Assembly: GCA_910584695.1 (NCBI GenBank)
Contig: CAJUBR010000038.1
Location: 1 to 25,184, forward strand
Origin: an uncultured Lachnospiraceae bacterium
GTDB lineage: Bacteria; Bacillota; Clostridia; Lachnospirales; Lachnospiraceae
Direction of reading: 5' to 3'
DNA length: 25,184 bases
A model generated the notes under the pieces. That model had not been told where the DNA came from and searched no databases. It saw nothing but the letters and a program-made list of their open reading frames with translations. This document shows, in pieces, positions 1-7,545 of the stretch. Each line of letters begins with the position of its first letter. Within the stretch, counting starts at the first letter, position 1. A program made the translations under genes and the position numbers.

Positions 1-2
1 GT

Positions 3-53
3 GTAAAGGGTCATAGCCAAATGAAAGCAGAATTGCTTCCCGCCAATGGTTGA
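3..53 (+). CDS. 3' end of an upstream gene (partial)
   Basis: Frame 3 is open from the left edge and ends at TGA 51-53, encoding a C-terminal tail of 16 residues that ends MKAELLPANG. A small hairpin with a T-run begins directly at the stop codon, which supports this being a genuine gene end. The family cannot be recognised from so few residues. Confidence 0.4.
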   Translation, partial: VKGHSQMKAELLPANG

Positions 54-73
54 AGTGTCGAAGACACTTTTTT
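53..73 (+). terminator. Rho-independent terminator
   Basis: A 7-bp perfect stem (AAGTGTC at 53-59, GACACTT at 63-69) with a GAA loop runs into a T-run at 68-73. It overlaps the stop codon of the partial gene at the left edge and would end that transcript. Confidence 0.6.
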
Positions 74-93
74 ATACCATCTCATGGTATAAA
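71..93. repeat. Perfect 10-bp inverted repeat
   Basis: TTTATACCAT (71-80) and ATGGTATAAA (84-93) form a perfect palindrome around CTC. It follows the terminator T-run directly. Part of the motif (ATACCATGAAATG) recurs just downstream at about 106-118. It could be an operator or a mobile-element end; no gene close by explains it. Confidence 0.5.
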
Positions 94-323
94 AAATCAG
101 AAAAATACCATGAAATGAAATGTTCAAACCAAAAGAACTGGTCTAGTATAAGGCTACAGCAATCGAAAATCTGCTGTTACAACTGAATATCAATTACAGA
201 TAGCATGGGAGCAATCCCATCTGGCAGAAATCCGGTACATTACCTGACAGTCAATCAGTCAAAGTCATGCGAAGAGAACTGAAGGATTTAGTGATGAAGG
301 CAGAGCGGACAGGGTAGCGATAT
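94..323. other. Gene-poor, probably decayed mobile-element sequence
   Basis: No intact gene is visible. Two small hairpins occur (ACAGCA/TGCTGT near 154-176 and ATGGGA/TCCCAT at 205-220). Frame 3 downstream of a TAG at 201-203 reads like real protein (VMRRELKDLVMKAERTG) and runs in frame up to a TAG at 315-317, immediately before the GTG of the next gene. This suggests an interrupted longer gene. No riboswitch or tRNA fold could be recognised. Confidence 0.35.
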
Positions 324-794
324 GTGGCGTATGCATCTGTTTTTGTCCTGTTAAACCAGAAAGCAATGGAATATTCTGAGGGACTTAAGAAAAAGGGAGA
401 ACCGGTGTATATTGATGCGATATCCTATGAAGATTTCATGCTTCTTGGGCAATTTGAGATGGAAAAGGGGTTTACAGATTTAGATGAACAGGAGCAGAAA
501 GAGAGGATGTATGAGGAAGGAGAAGCAGAGCTTGCCTATGCAGAGGAAATAACAGGAGAGGAGGAAAGTGTCTGGAAGACCGGCACGGTTTCCGACACAA
601 GTGAGGAAGCCGCTCATGACAGCAGTGAGGATTCTATTTCTTATCGTATGCTTCACTGGCATTTTACTGTGGAACAGAAAGAGGAATTAAAACGGGCAAT
701 GGAGGTCAAGATTCCAAAGGAAATAATACTTTCTTATTTTTATCCGGAGACTTCGGTTGCAAAGATGATGGAGATTCACAGACAATACGAATAA
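324..794 (+). CDS. Hypothetical protein of mobile-element type, possibly the 3' part of a broken gene
   Basis: This 156-aa acidic protein starts at GTG 324, with an AGGG element about 9 bases upstream. It has no signal peptide or membrane segment. The N-terminal part (SVFVLLNQKAMEYSEGLKKK) and the C-terminal part (EIILSYFYPETSVAKMMEI) are separated by a low-complexity Glu/Ser/Thr-rich stretch at about residues 52-100. The same frame reads as plausible protein before a TAG at 315-317, so this may be the surviving C-terminal part of a longer gene with a nonsense mutation. The style resembles accessory proteins of integrative elements in gut Firmicutes, which is an impression and not a family assignment. 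Function is unknown. It lies upstream of the promoter of the HipA-like operon and does not appear to be co-transcribed with it. Confidence 0.5.
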   Translation: MAYASVFVLLNQKAMEYSEGLKKKGEPVYIDAISYEDFMLLGQFEMEKGFTDLDEQEQKERMYEEGEAELAYAEEITGEEESVWKTGTVSDTSEEAAHDSSEDSISYRMLHWHFTVEQKEELKRAMEVKIPKEIILSYFYPETSVAKMMEIHRQYE

Positions 795-847
795 ATGGAT
801 TTGTATATACCTGATGCATGAGGAAAAATAATGTAAAAAATCCGTTA

Positions 848-876
848 TTGTGATTCTGTGGAAAAGTAGCTATAAT
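848..876 (+). promoter_or_regulatory. SigA-type promoter of the HipA-like operon
   Basis: TTGTGA (848-853) and a perfect TATAAT (871-876) are separated by 17 bases. The predicted start of transcription is near 883, about 100 bases before the ATG at 982. The gap from 795 to 981 contains nothing else recognisable. Confidence 0.65.
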
Positions 877-981
877 AAAAAGTAGAAATGACTGTATGGG
901 GATGGGCATACGATTTTACTAAAATAAAAGATTGTGCCTGCAAATTTATTATATGTTAAGAGCAGAAGAGAGGTGAAATTT

Positions 982-1947
982 ATGCAGATGATTGACTTTA
1001 ATCAGTTTAAGCAGAATCAGAGAATGTATGGTGGTACAGCTGGAAGAAAAATGGGCATCATTTATGAGGGGAAAAATTATATATTGAAATTTCCGGGGAA
1101 CTTAAAGGAACAGCAGATGAAAAATATACAGCTCAGTTATTCTAATAGTCCTGTTTGTGAATATATTGGTTCACAAATTTATGAAATTTTGGGTTTTCCG
1201 GTTCATAAAACGGTACTTGGATTCCGCAATAATAAAACCGTTGTAGCGTGTGGCGATTTTTTAGAAGACGGCGACAGATTGTATGAATTTGATAAGATAA
1301 AGGTAACATTTGATCCACCGTTTTTGGATTCTAGTGGAAATGAGACAAATGGTACCGGATTAGATTTATATGAAATATTGATGACGATACAGGAACATCC
1401 ATTCTTAAAGGGGATAGAGGGTGTACGGCAACATTTTTGGAATATGTTTGTAGTGGATGCTTTGATTGGCAATACAGATCGTAATAACAGTAACTGGGGT
1501 ATCATTGTTCGGGCTGATGGGACAAAAGAATTGGCACCAGTATATGACAATGGAAACTGCCTGAACTCGAAATGGGATGATGATAAAATGCAGGCGGTTT
1601 TATCGGATGAAAAACGTTTGAAAGCAGAATCTTTTTCAGCTAGAAGATGTATCTTTGAGTTAGAGGGAAACAGATTGAATCCTTATCACTTAATAGAGAG
1701 GATGGAGTATGAGGAGTGTAATGAGGCGGTAAGGAATATAACACCGAAATTAGTGCTGGCATTGCCAGAGATTGAAAAAATGGTTTCTGAAATTCCGGTG
1801 CTGACTGATACACAGAAGAAGTTTTATCTGACGGTTATGGAAGAAAGGTATGAGAAAGTATTTCAACCAGTTTGTCGGGAAATTATAGGTCAGCAGATTG
1901 TAGCAGACAGGCATTCCGCAGATGGAAAGGAAAGAAGGTGTAGATAG
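982..1947 (+). CDS. HipA/CtkA-like serine/threonine protein kinase
   Basis: This 321-aa protein has the catalytic plan of HipA-type kinases. It shows a glycine-rich segment (YGGTAGRKMG, residues 16-25), the ATP-binding lysine in YILKFP (K36), the catalytic loop GNTDRNNSNWG (D166, N171) and the metal-binding YDNG (D189). The D-to-N distance of 5 and the D-to-D distance of 23 match E. coli HipA D309, N314 and D332 as I recall them. It lacks the separate N-terminal HipA subdomain, so it resembles compact CtkA-type kinases. The ATG at 982 has AGAGGTG 7 bases upstream; a GTG at 934 in the same frame has no comparable site. A 71-aa acidic protein begins directly after the stop codon. HipA-type kinases often phosphorylate translation factors and act as toxins, so a toxin role is plausible; the substrate is unknown. 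Confidence 0.85.
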   Translation: MQMIDFNQFKQNQRMYGGTAGRKMGIIYEGKNYILKFPGNLKEQQMKNIQLSYSNSPVCEYIGSQIYEILGFPVHKTVLGFRNNKTVVACGDFLEDGDRLYEFDKIKVTFDPPFLDSSGNETNGTGLDLYEILMTIQEHPFLKGIEGVRQHFWNMFVVDALIGNTDRNNSNWGIIVRADGTKELAPVYDNGNCLNSKWDDDKMQAVLSDEKRLKAESFSARRCIFELEGNRLNPYHLIERMEYEECNEAVRNITPKLVLALPEIEKMVSEIPVLTDTQKKFYLTVMEERYEKVFQPVCREIIGQQIVADRHSADGKERRCR

Positions 1948-2163
1948 ATGTTTATTGACGAGTCAATAGACTTGCGTGAAAATTTACCGGAGAGTTTACA
2001 GCGTGATTTTGCTAAATTGCGAGAATATTACGATGCGGGTGATTGGTTTAACTTTGACATTTTCTTTGAGGGAGTGGAGGCAACTGTCAAGGGATATTAT
2101 TTGGCGGGGAAAATCAGCCGGGAGGATTTGAACTGTATTTTTCGGAAATATGGGGTAATGTAA
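1948..2163 (+). CDS. Small acidic protein coupled to the HipA-like kinase
   Basis: This is a 71-residue acidic protein without membrane segments. Its ATG directly follows the kinase TAG with no spacer, and AAGGTG inside the end of the kinase gene acts as ribosome binding site, so translation is probably coupled. It is not a HipB-type HTH protein and shows no clear likeness to the HipA N-terminal subdomain (HipS-like). The tight pairing suggests a partner, regulator or antitoxin of the kinase, but this is inference from position. The family was not recognised. Confidence 0.7.
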   Translation: MFIDESIDLRENLPESLQRDFAKLREYYDAGDWFNFDIFFEGVEATVKGYYLAGKISREDLNCIFRKYGVM

Positions 2164-2229
2164 ATTCGCAATGGTATGATAGTAATAAGATTAAAAATTG
2201 GGATAACCGGAAGGAATATTAGGAAAAAA

Positions 2230-2350
2230 TGCATTACAGCCGCTGTGCACTACCTCGATTACGCTTCGCTTCATCAGCTTGGCATACCTTCGAACTAGGC
2301 TCACTTCGTTCTCCAAGGTCTCAGGCATGGCTCATTGCTTTCGTGCAAAC
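2230..2350. repeat. Probable dispersed intergenic repeat or junction scar
   Basis: This stretch before the sensor kinase is more G+C-rich than its surroundings and contains several CTTCG/CGAAG elements. On the minus strand it reads as the peptide ERSEPSSKVCQADEAKRNR, a string I associate with spurious ORFs that recur in Lachnospiraceae genomes. That recollection cannot be verified here. No terminal inverted repeats or transposase are present. It separates the HipA-like operon from a transporter operon that lacks its expected first gene, so it may mark a recombination junction. Confidence 0.4.
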
Positions 2351-2374
2351 AGAAATTTAGAAAAGGAAATCGTT

Positions 2375-3658
2375 ATGAAAAAGAAAAAGAATAGATTTTG
2401 TCTCATATATATGCTGGTTTTGCTTGCAGTATTGGGAATACTCTATTATATGCAGATTAGAAATGAGTACAAGCATGAGGCTGAAAATGTGAATATGGTA
2501 TACCAGATGTTAGGGGAACTGCAAAAAGGGGTATCTTATGAACAGGCAATCGCAGATATCTTAAAGGGAAATGAGAATCAGGATGCATTGGAGGAAGGCT
2601 TACGGGTTCTTTCAGAATATGGATATGACAGGGATTATCATTCGGTTTTTTCAAGCAGGACCAAGGCATATGCAAAAAAGCTTGCAGTCTTTTATCTGGG
2701 AATATATATACTCTTTCTTGCATTGGGGTATATCTTTTTAAGAATTGTAAAGAAAAACCGGGAGGCAGAGTATCAAAAGCTGGGGAACATTTTGGAACGG
2801 TTTCACAATGGGGAGTATGATTTTTTAGCAGAGAATCTGAAGGGGGAATTAGAAAGCTCTGCTTATATGAGACTGGAATCGTTAGGAAAGAAGCTGGAAT
2901 TAAATGAGCAGCGTATGGCAGTTGAAAAAGAGGAAACCAAAGCACTGGTAACGGATTTATCCCATCAGTTAAAAACGCCGGTAGCATCTATTAAGATGTG
3001 CTTTCAGCTGCTGGAGGATGAAAATCTGCAGCCGGAAGAGAGGAAGGAATTTTTAAACCGCCTGGGGGAACAGATTGTCCATCTGGAAGGACTGCTATCG
3101 GCATTAGTCAACATTTCCCGCATGGAGACAGGGATGATAGAGATTCGTAAGGAAATGACCAGCATATTCAATACGGTGGTACAGGCAGTAAATCAGGTAT
3201 ATATGAAAGCGGAAGATAAAGGAATAGAGATTGTCATTGATACGGACCATGAGGAAATAGAAAAACTGCCGCTGGCACATGACATAAAATGGACAAAAGA
3301 AGCAGTGGTTAATGTGTTAGAGAACGCTGTTAAGTATAGCCCTGTGGATTCCACGATTCAGATTATCATGAAAAAACAGCTTCATTTTCTACGCATTGAG
3401 ATTCAGGATAAGGGAATCGGCATTAAAAAAGAGGAAATCAACCGAATTTTTCAGAAATTTTATAGGGGAAAACACGAGGTGGTCAGGCAGGCAGAGGGCT
3501 CCGGTGTGGGACTTTATCTTGCAAGGAAAATCATAGAGGAACAGGGTGGAAATATCACAGTGGTTTTACCGGTTGGGGGTAAACAGGTGAAGGGAAGTAC
3601 ATTTGCAATTATGTTGCCGCTAAAGTCCAACAATTTATATTTTTCAAAGGAAGGATAG
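2375..3658 (+). CDS. Membrane sensor histidine kinase, orphan, linked to an ABC exporter
   Basis: This 427-aa kinase has TM1 at about 8-27, an extracytoplasmic segment of about 75 residues and TM2 at about 103-124. The HisKA H-box is DLSHQLKTPVASIK (H197), followed by the N-box NVLENAVKYSP (about 313-323), G1 DKGIGIKKEE (345-354), F-box FQKFYR and G2 GSGVGLYLARKI. All catalytic motifs are intact. The ATG at 2375 has AAAAGGAAA upstream; the frame is open further upstream to a TTG at 2279, but that part reads like the repeat sequence. Kinases of this type normally follow an OmpR-family response-regulator gene and precede the ABC genes. Here no regulator is present upstream, and a divergent gene separates it from the transporter. 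It probably senses a peptide or cell-envelope stress and signals through a regulator encoded elsewhere. Confidence 0.9.
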   Translation: MKKKKNRFCLIYMLVLLAVLGILYYMQIRNEYKHEAENVNMVYQMLGELQKGVSYEQAIADILKGNENQDALEEGLRVLSEYGYDRDYHSVFSSRTKAYAKKLAVFYLGIYILFLALGYIFLRIVKKNREAEYQKLGNILERFHNGEYDFLAENLKGELESSAYMRLESLGKKLELNEQRMAVEKEETKALVTDLSHQLKTPVASIKMCFQLLEDENLQPEERKEFLNRLGEQIVHLEGLLSALVNISRMETGMIEIRKEMTSIFNTVVQAVNQVYMKAEDKGIEIVIDTDHEEIEKLPLAHDIKWTKEAVVNVLENAVKYSPVDSTIQIIMKKQLHFLRIEIQDKGIGIKKEEINRIFQKFYRGKHEVVRQAEGSGVGLYLARKIIEEQGGNITVVLPVGGKQVKGSTFAIMLPLKSNNLYFSKEG

Positions 3659-3713
3659 ATAATCCATGGAAGAAGATATAGAATTGTTATGTTCAGATAC
3701 ATGAAACATCTCT

Positions 3714-4034
3714 TTAGTTTATATGTACTGATGATATGATGGCATAGCCTATGGTGCCAATTATAACAGGGATTTCCGCAAATAATATACTATCGTTATG
3801 TAAAGCAAGAGAAAGCCCTATGATAAGGAACACTATACTCAACAAGCAAAAAATAATGGCAGATTGCCGATAAAGAGGTCTTTTGTCCATAGTTTGGCGT
3901 TCTTGCTTTGAGGCATAAATATAGGCATTATTAAACAGAACTCCCTTTTCCATAAAGTGGAGAATTGAGATTAGCAGTATTATACCTGCAATCAGAAAAA
4001 TGATAATTATTGTTACCAGTTCTCCTATAGTCAT
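3714..4034 (-). CDS. DUF3784-type membrane protein
   Basis: This is a 106-aa protein with three hydrophobic segments, near residues 6-26, 60-80 and 85-103. The conserved-looking cytoplasmic stretch FNNAYIYASKQERQTMDKR, ahead of the second segment, fits the Firmicutes DUF3784 family as I know it; its function is unknown. The ATG at 4034 has a GGAGGT site 8 bases upstream, and a TTG at 4049 in the same frame is less likely. It is transcribed from its own strong promoter against the sensor kinase and ABC genes that flank it, so it looks inserted into that operon. It may be an accessory of the exporter, but nothing in the sequence demonstrates this. Confidence 0.75.
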   Translation of the reverse strand: MTIGELVTIIIIFLIAGIILLISILHFMEKGVLFNNAYIYASKQERQTMDKRPLYRQSAIIFCLLSIVFLIIGLSLALHNDSILFAEIPVIIGTIGYAIISSVHIN

Positions 4035-4085
4035 TTTAATTACCTCCAATACCGCTTATGTATGAAATATTCGTGTTTCTCAATA

Positions 4086-4114
4086 AGTATAATTTTTGTA
4101 CATCGAAAAGTCAA
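4086..4114 (-). promoter_or_regulatory. SigA-type promoter of the DUF3784 gene
   Basis: On the minus strand TTGACT (4114-4109) and TATACT (4091-4086) are separated by exactly 17 bases, about 50 bases upstream of the ATG at 4034. The same A/T-rich segment contains a TATAAT on the plus strand (4088-4093), but without a convincing -35 element. Confidence 0.75.
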
Positions 4115-4123
4115 GAAGGAGTA

Positions 4124-4222
4124 ATGATTTCCAGCTTAGAAGAAAAACGCTACGATTACAACGACGTTATAAGAAGATATAACAAATTCTATAAATCCTT
4201 CCGAAGTCTTACAAAACCGTAA
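4124..4222 (+). CDS. 32-aa small ORF ending inside a terminator stem
   Basis: ATG 4124 has a strong AAGAAGGAG site 2-10 bases upstream. The frame encodes a basic, Tyr/Arg/Lys-rich peptide (beginning MISSLEEKRYDYNDVIRR) and stops at TAA 4220-4222, within the descending arm of the terminator at 4203-4240. The frame is also open upstream to an ATG at 4058. It could be a leader peptide of the ABC operon or the remnant of a lost gene. No promoter reading into it is obvious, and the ribosome binding site overlaps the -35 box of the opposing promoter. Confidence 0.3.
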   Translation: MISSLEEKRYDYNDVIRRYNKFYKSFRSLTKP

Positions 4223-4240
4223 GACTTCTTTTTCTTTTTT
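4203..4240 (+). terminator. Strong rho-independent terminator upstream of the ABC operon
   Basis: A perfect 10-bp stem (GAAGTCTTAC 4203-4212, GTAAGACTTC 4219-4228) with a 6-base loop is followed by TTTTTCTTTTTT. It lies about 75 bases before the ABC ATPase start and after the small ORF. It is either a simple terminator or an attenuator for the exporter genes. Confidence 0.85.
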
Positions 4241-4312
4241 GAAAGCCAAATGAAAGAATAAAGGTTTATGATAAAAAACATAATAGGAATCATTACAGAA
4301 AGGAAGAGTATT

Positions 4313-4981
4313 ATGGAGACAATCTTAAGAACAGAGAATTTATGCAAATTTTACGGAAAAGGGGAAAACGCGGTAAGAGCCATAGATCATACCAGTATAG
4401 AGATTAAAAAGGGAGAATTTGTTGCGATAGTCGGGAAATCCGGTTCGGGAAAGAGTACCCTGCTCCATATGCTGGGAGGATTGGATCTGCCTACCAGCGG
4501 AGACGTGTTTATTGGGAATAAGAATATTTTTCAGTTGAAGGAGGAAGAGCTTGCGGTATTCCGCAGAAGGAAGATTGGATTTGTCTTTCAGGCATTTAAT
4601 CTGGTATCGTCCTTAAATGTATGGGAAAATATCGTGCTTCCAATCGGATTGGATGGAAAGGATGTAGATGACACATTTGTAAATGATATCTTAAGTACAC
4701 TGGGGCTGGAGCAGAAAATAGAAAACCTGCCAGGTACGCTGTCTGGCGGCCAGCAGCAGAGGGTGGCAATTGCGAGAGCCATAGCATCAAAGCCGGATAT
4801 CATTCTGGCGGATGAGCCTACCGGAAATCTGGATTCCAGGACCGGAAATGAGGTAATCAGTCTTTTAAAATTGTCAGCAAAGAAGTATGGACAGACGCTG
4901 GTTGTAATTACACATGATGAAGAGATTGCACAGATGGCAGACCGGATGATTGTCATTGAAGACGGTAAGGTGGTGGCATAA
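4313..4981 (+). CDS. ABC transporter ATP-binding protein (MacB/LolD type)
   Basis: This 222-aa ATPase would power the permease encoded directly after it. Visible motifs are Walker A GKSGSGKST (41-49), Q-loop VFQAFNLV, signature LSGGQQQR, Walker B IILADEPTGNLD and the switch histidine in VITHDEE. Closely spaced Walker B and GNLDS are typical of the peptide-export, FtsX-linked subfamily. The ATG at 4313 follows GAAAGGAAGAG; an ATG at 4268 is in frame but lacks a good site. The stop codon directly abuts the permease ATG. Regulation is probably by the sensor kinase encoded at 2375, with an attenuator-like terminator upstream. The substrate is unknown; antimicrobial peptides are the common guess for this family. 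Confidence 0.95.
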   Translation: METILRTENLCKFYGKGENAVRAIDHTSIEIKKGEFVAIVGKSGSGKSTLLHMLGGLDLPTSGDVFIGNKNIFQLKEEELAVFRRRKIGFVFQAFNLVSSLNVWENIVLPIGLDGKDVDDTFVNDILSTLGLEQKIENLPGTLSGGQQQRVAIARAIASKPDIILADEPTGNLDSRTGNEVISLLKLSAKKYGQTLVVITHDEEIAQMADRMIVIEDGKVVA

Positions 4982-7411
4982 ATGAAAACGACGACAAAGA
5001 TTGCAACAGCAAACCTAAAAGAGAATAAAAGCAGGACTTTGTTAATCAGTATTTCCATTATGCTGACCACAATGCTGCTGACGATAATTCTACTGTTTGC
5101 CTATGGGATGATTAAGGAAAATAAAATAAATGCGGGCATGCGTACCGGAGAGCATTTTGGAGGATTTGCCAGAGCAGGTAAGGAAATTTACGAAAAAGTA
5201 AAAATCCACGGAGAATTTTATGATGTGGGAAGAACCGGAAATCTGGGAGAGATTCCGCTGGAGAAAGCAGACGGCGTTCTTTCTTATGCGGATGCTGTGG
5301 CACGCCAGCTGGGACATGTGGAGCCCACAGAAGGGACATTTCCGGTAAAGGAAAATGAAATTGCAGGACAGAAGGGATTTTTCAGGGCTGCAGGTCTTGA
5401 CAATCCCAGGATTGGCGATAAGGTAAGCCTGCGTTACCGGATAGGAGATAAAGCTTTTACTTCAGGGGAGTTTGTGATCAGCGGATTCTTTGAGGAAGGG
5501 GAACGGAATGAGCTTGCAAAAATGTATGGTGCTTACATCTCGGAAGCTTTTTATGACAATAACGTACCGGAGCAGGAACAAAGCTATAATGTGGTCTTTA
5601 AGGTAAAAAATGATGAGGGCTTAAATGAAGATGAAATGAAAGAAAAGATAAAAAGCCTTGCAGCGGAACTGGGAATAGCCGATGACCGGGTAGTGATAAA
5701 TACTGCTTATTTGATGTGGATATTAGATCCGGGATGGGAGACCATAGGTGTGAGCTGTGCGGGTATCATTTTAGTGGTTTTATTTTCGGTGCTGGTCATC
5801 TATAACATATTTTATATTGGGCTGATTCAGAAGATTCAGGAGTATGGCAGGCTCCGGGCAATTGGGACAACGAAAAAGCAGATTCAGAAGATTCTGTTAA
5901 AAGAAGGAATGATTCTGACAGGAATTGGGGCGGCTGTCGGCTCCCTGCTGGGACTGCTGGTGACAAGCGTAAGCTTTTCCTGGATGATGGATAATTATTA
6001 TAAGAATGAACTCTTAACAGAAGCCCAGCATGTTTCTTTATGGAATTTCCCCCTCATGCTGCTGGCGGTAATGATTTCCTTTGTGACAGTGTACCTGTCA
6101 TTGTTAAAGCCGATGCGGATTGCAGCAGGAATCAGCCCGGTGGAAGCACTGCGTTATCAGGAGGATAGTATAAAGGGAAAAGGGACAAGGAACGGATATG
6201 CTTCCGTTAATGTCATGCGGCTTACATTTTCCAATCTGGCAAGAAATAAGAAGCGAACCCTGACCACAATTTTGACTATGGGACTTTCCTGTATACTGTT
6301 TGTAGTCATTGCAAATCTGGGTGGTAATATGGATGCCGAATATGCTGCCAGAATGGAGGTGGAAAAAGGTGATTTTTACATTACGTTAGATAATAGGGCA
6401 AATGACAAGGCTTATCCTGAAAATAATATCAACCATGTCCAGCAGTTAAATCTGATGGGAGAGGAATGGCTTGACAGGATTCGTCAGATAGACGGAGTGA
6501 CGAAGGTAGAGACAAGACAATTGGTCAGGGTGTTAAGGGAAAAAGTGACCGGAGAAGAAGGGGAGGAGGATTTATATGAGGCAGTACCAGTGCTGTCAAA
6601 AGAGGATTATGAGAAGCTGGAAGTAGAACAGGGGACTCTTGATTATGAGGAACAGGTGAAAAACAAAAAGATTGCATGTGGATATCATCAATGGATGGAA
6701 ATGTACGGGTATTCTGTTGGGGATAAGGTAAAACTTATCTGTTATGACGGGGATAAAGAGATTCCCATGACATTTACCATTACCGGTTCGGCAAAGGCAG
6801 GAAGTTTATTTATTCTGACAGAGGAACAAATAGCAGCAATGAATTTTACGGAAAATCTGACCGATAGTGTATGGGTGAGCTGTGAAAAAGATAAGCGGGA
6901 TTTTGTTCAGGATGCGTTGGAACGGCTTATGGAAGAAAATAAATATTATGAGATGACAACTTATCAGGACGCTTATAAGCTTTCAAAGATGGCAATCGGT
7001 ATGATGAAGGGAGGATTTTATTCCCTGCTGGGGATTATCGGAATCATCGGTTTTATGAATATGGCAAATACGCTGATTACCAGTATCAATACAAGAAGAA
7101 GGGAACTGGGAGTGTTACAGGCAATTGGAATGACGAAGAAACAGTTAAGCCATATGTTGCAGGTAGAGGGATTGGTATTTACGATAGGAACCTTAGTGGT
7201 GGCATTATCCCTTGGAAACATGCTGGGATATCTTCTGTGGGGAAAATGTAAGGCAGAAGGCTGGATGGGATTAAATGTTTATCATATTCCAATATGGGAG
7301 CTGTTGTTTATGACCGGGATTTTGTTGCTGATGCAGATGATATTATCTACTTTTATGAGCAGATACCTGCAAAAGGATACCCTGATTGAGAGAATCCGGC
7401 ATCAGGAGTAA
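4982..7411 (+). CDS. ABC transporter permease with two FtsX domains
   Basis: This 809-aa protein has two similar halves. Each half starts with one membrane segment (about 20-44 and 430-448), then an extracytoplasmic domain of about 210-220 residues, then three membrane segments forming an FtsX core (about 258-375 and 672-780). Both cores carry the coupling-region pattern seen in the family, LRAIGTTKKQIQKIL in the first half and LQAIGMTKKQLSHML in the second. This eight-segment layout with two large outer domains differs from the ten-segment BceB type and is closer to a duplicated MacB/LolC unit. It starts right after the ATPase stop codon with AAGGTGG 8 bases upstream. It probably expels or displaces peptide or lipid-linked compounds using mechanotransmission. 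The substrate is unknown. Confidence 0.95.
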   Translation: MKTTTKIATANLKENKSRTLLISISIMLTTMLLTIILLFAYGMIKENKINAGMRTGEHFGGFARAGKEIYEKVKIHGEFYDVGRTGNLGEIPLEKADGVLSYADAVARQLGHVEPTEGTFPVKENEIAGQKGFFRAAGLDNPRIGDKVSLRYRIGDKAFTSGEFVISGFFEEGERNELAKMYGAYISEAFYDNNVPEQEQSYNVVFKVKNDEGLNEDEMKEKIKSLAAELGIADDRVVINTAYLMWILDPGWETIGVSCAGIILVVLFSVLVIYNIFYIGLIQKIQEYGRLRAIGTTKKQIQKILLKEGMILTGIGAAVGSLLGLLVTSVSFSWMMDNYYKNELLTEAQHVSLWNFPLMLLAVMISFVTVYLSLLKPMRIAAGISPVEALRYQEDSIKGKGTRNGYASVNVMRLTFSNLARNKKRTLTTILTMGLSCILFVVIANLGGNMDAEYAARMEVEKGDFYITLDNRANDKAYPENNINHVQQLNLMGEEWLDRIRQIDGVTKVETRQLVRVLREKVTGEEGEEDLYEAVPVLSKEDYEKLEVEQGTLDYEEQVKNKKIACGYHQWMEMYGYSVGDKVKLICYDGDKEIPMTFTITGSAKAGSLFILTEEQIAAMNFTENLTDSVWVSCEKDKRDFVQDALERLMEENKYYEMTTYQDAYKLSKMAIGMMKGGFYSLLGIIGIIGFMNMANTLITSINTRRRELGVLQAIGMTKKQLSHMLQVEGLVFTIGTLVVALSLGNMLGYLLWGKCKAEGWMGLNVYHIPIWELLFMTGILLLMQMILSTFMSRYLQKDTLIERIRHQE

Positions 7412-7545
7412 ACAGCCTTTTATATAGAAAAAGGGGTTGCCACATTAAAAAGATTTTTCTCTTTTGCTACAAGACTTTTACTAAAATAAGCGGAAGTTAA
7501 GCGGCATAATGAGAAACGAAAATTTAATGCGACAGTCCCTTTGAT

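Noticed and set aside
94..240. Possible structured RNA or riboswitch from the paired hairpins
   Set aside because: The stems are short (6 bp) and no known riboswitch core could be matched; decayed coding sequence explains it as well.
914..927. 14-base match TTTTACTAAAATAA shared with 7478-7491
   Set aside because: It is A/T-rich, and a match of this length is expected by chance in a window of this size; no shared context.
2457..2987. Minus-strand open frame of 176 codons across the sensor kinase
   Set aside because: It overlaps the well-supported kinase on the other strand; the Pro/His/Phe-rich composition is that of an antisense reading.
7412..7545. Possible terminator between the permease and hybrid kinase genes
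   Set aside because: Only short A/T-rich complementary runs (AAAAAGA/TCTTTT) occur; no G+C-containing stem followed by a T-run was found on either strand.
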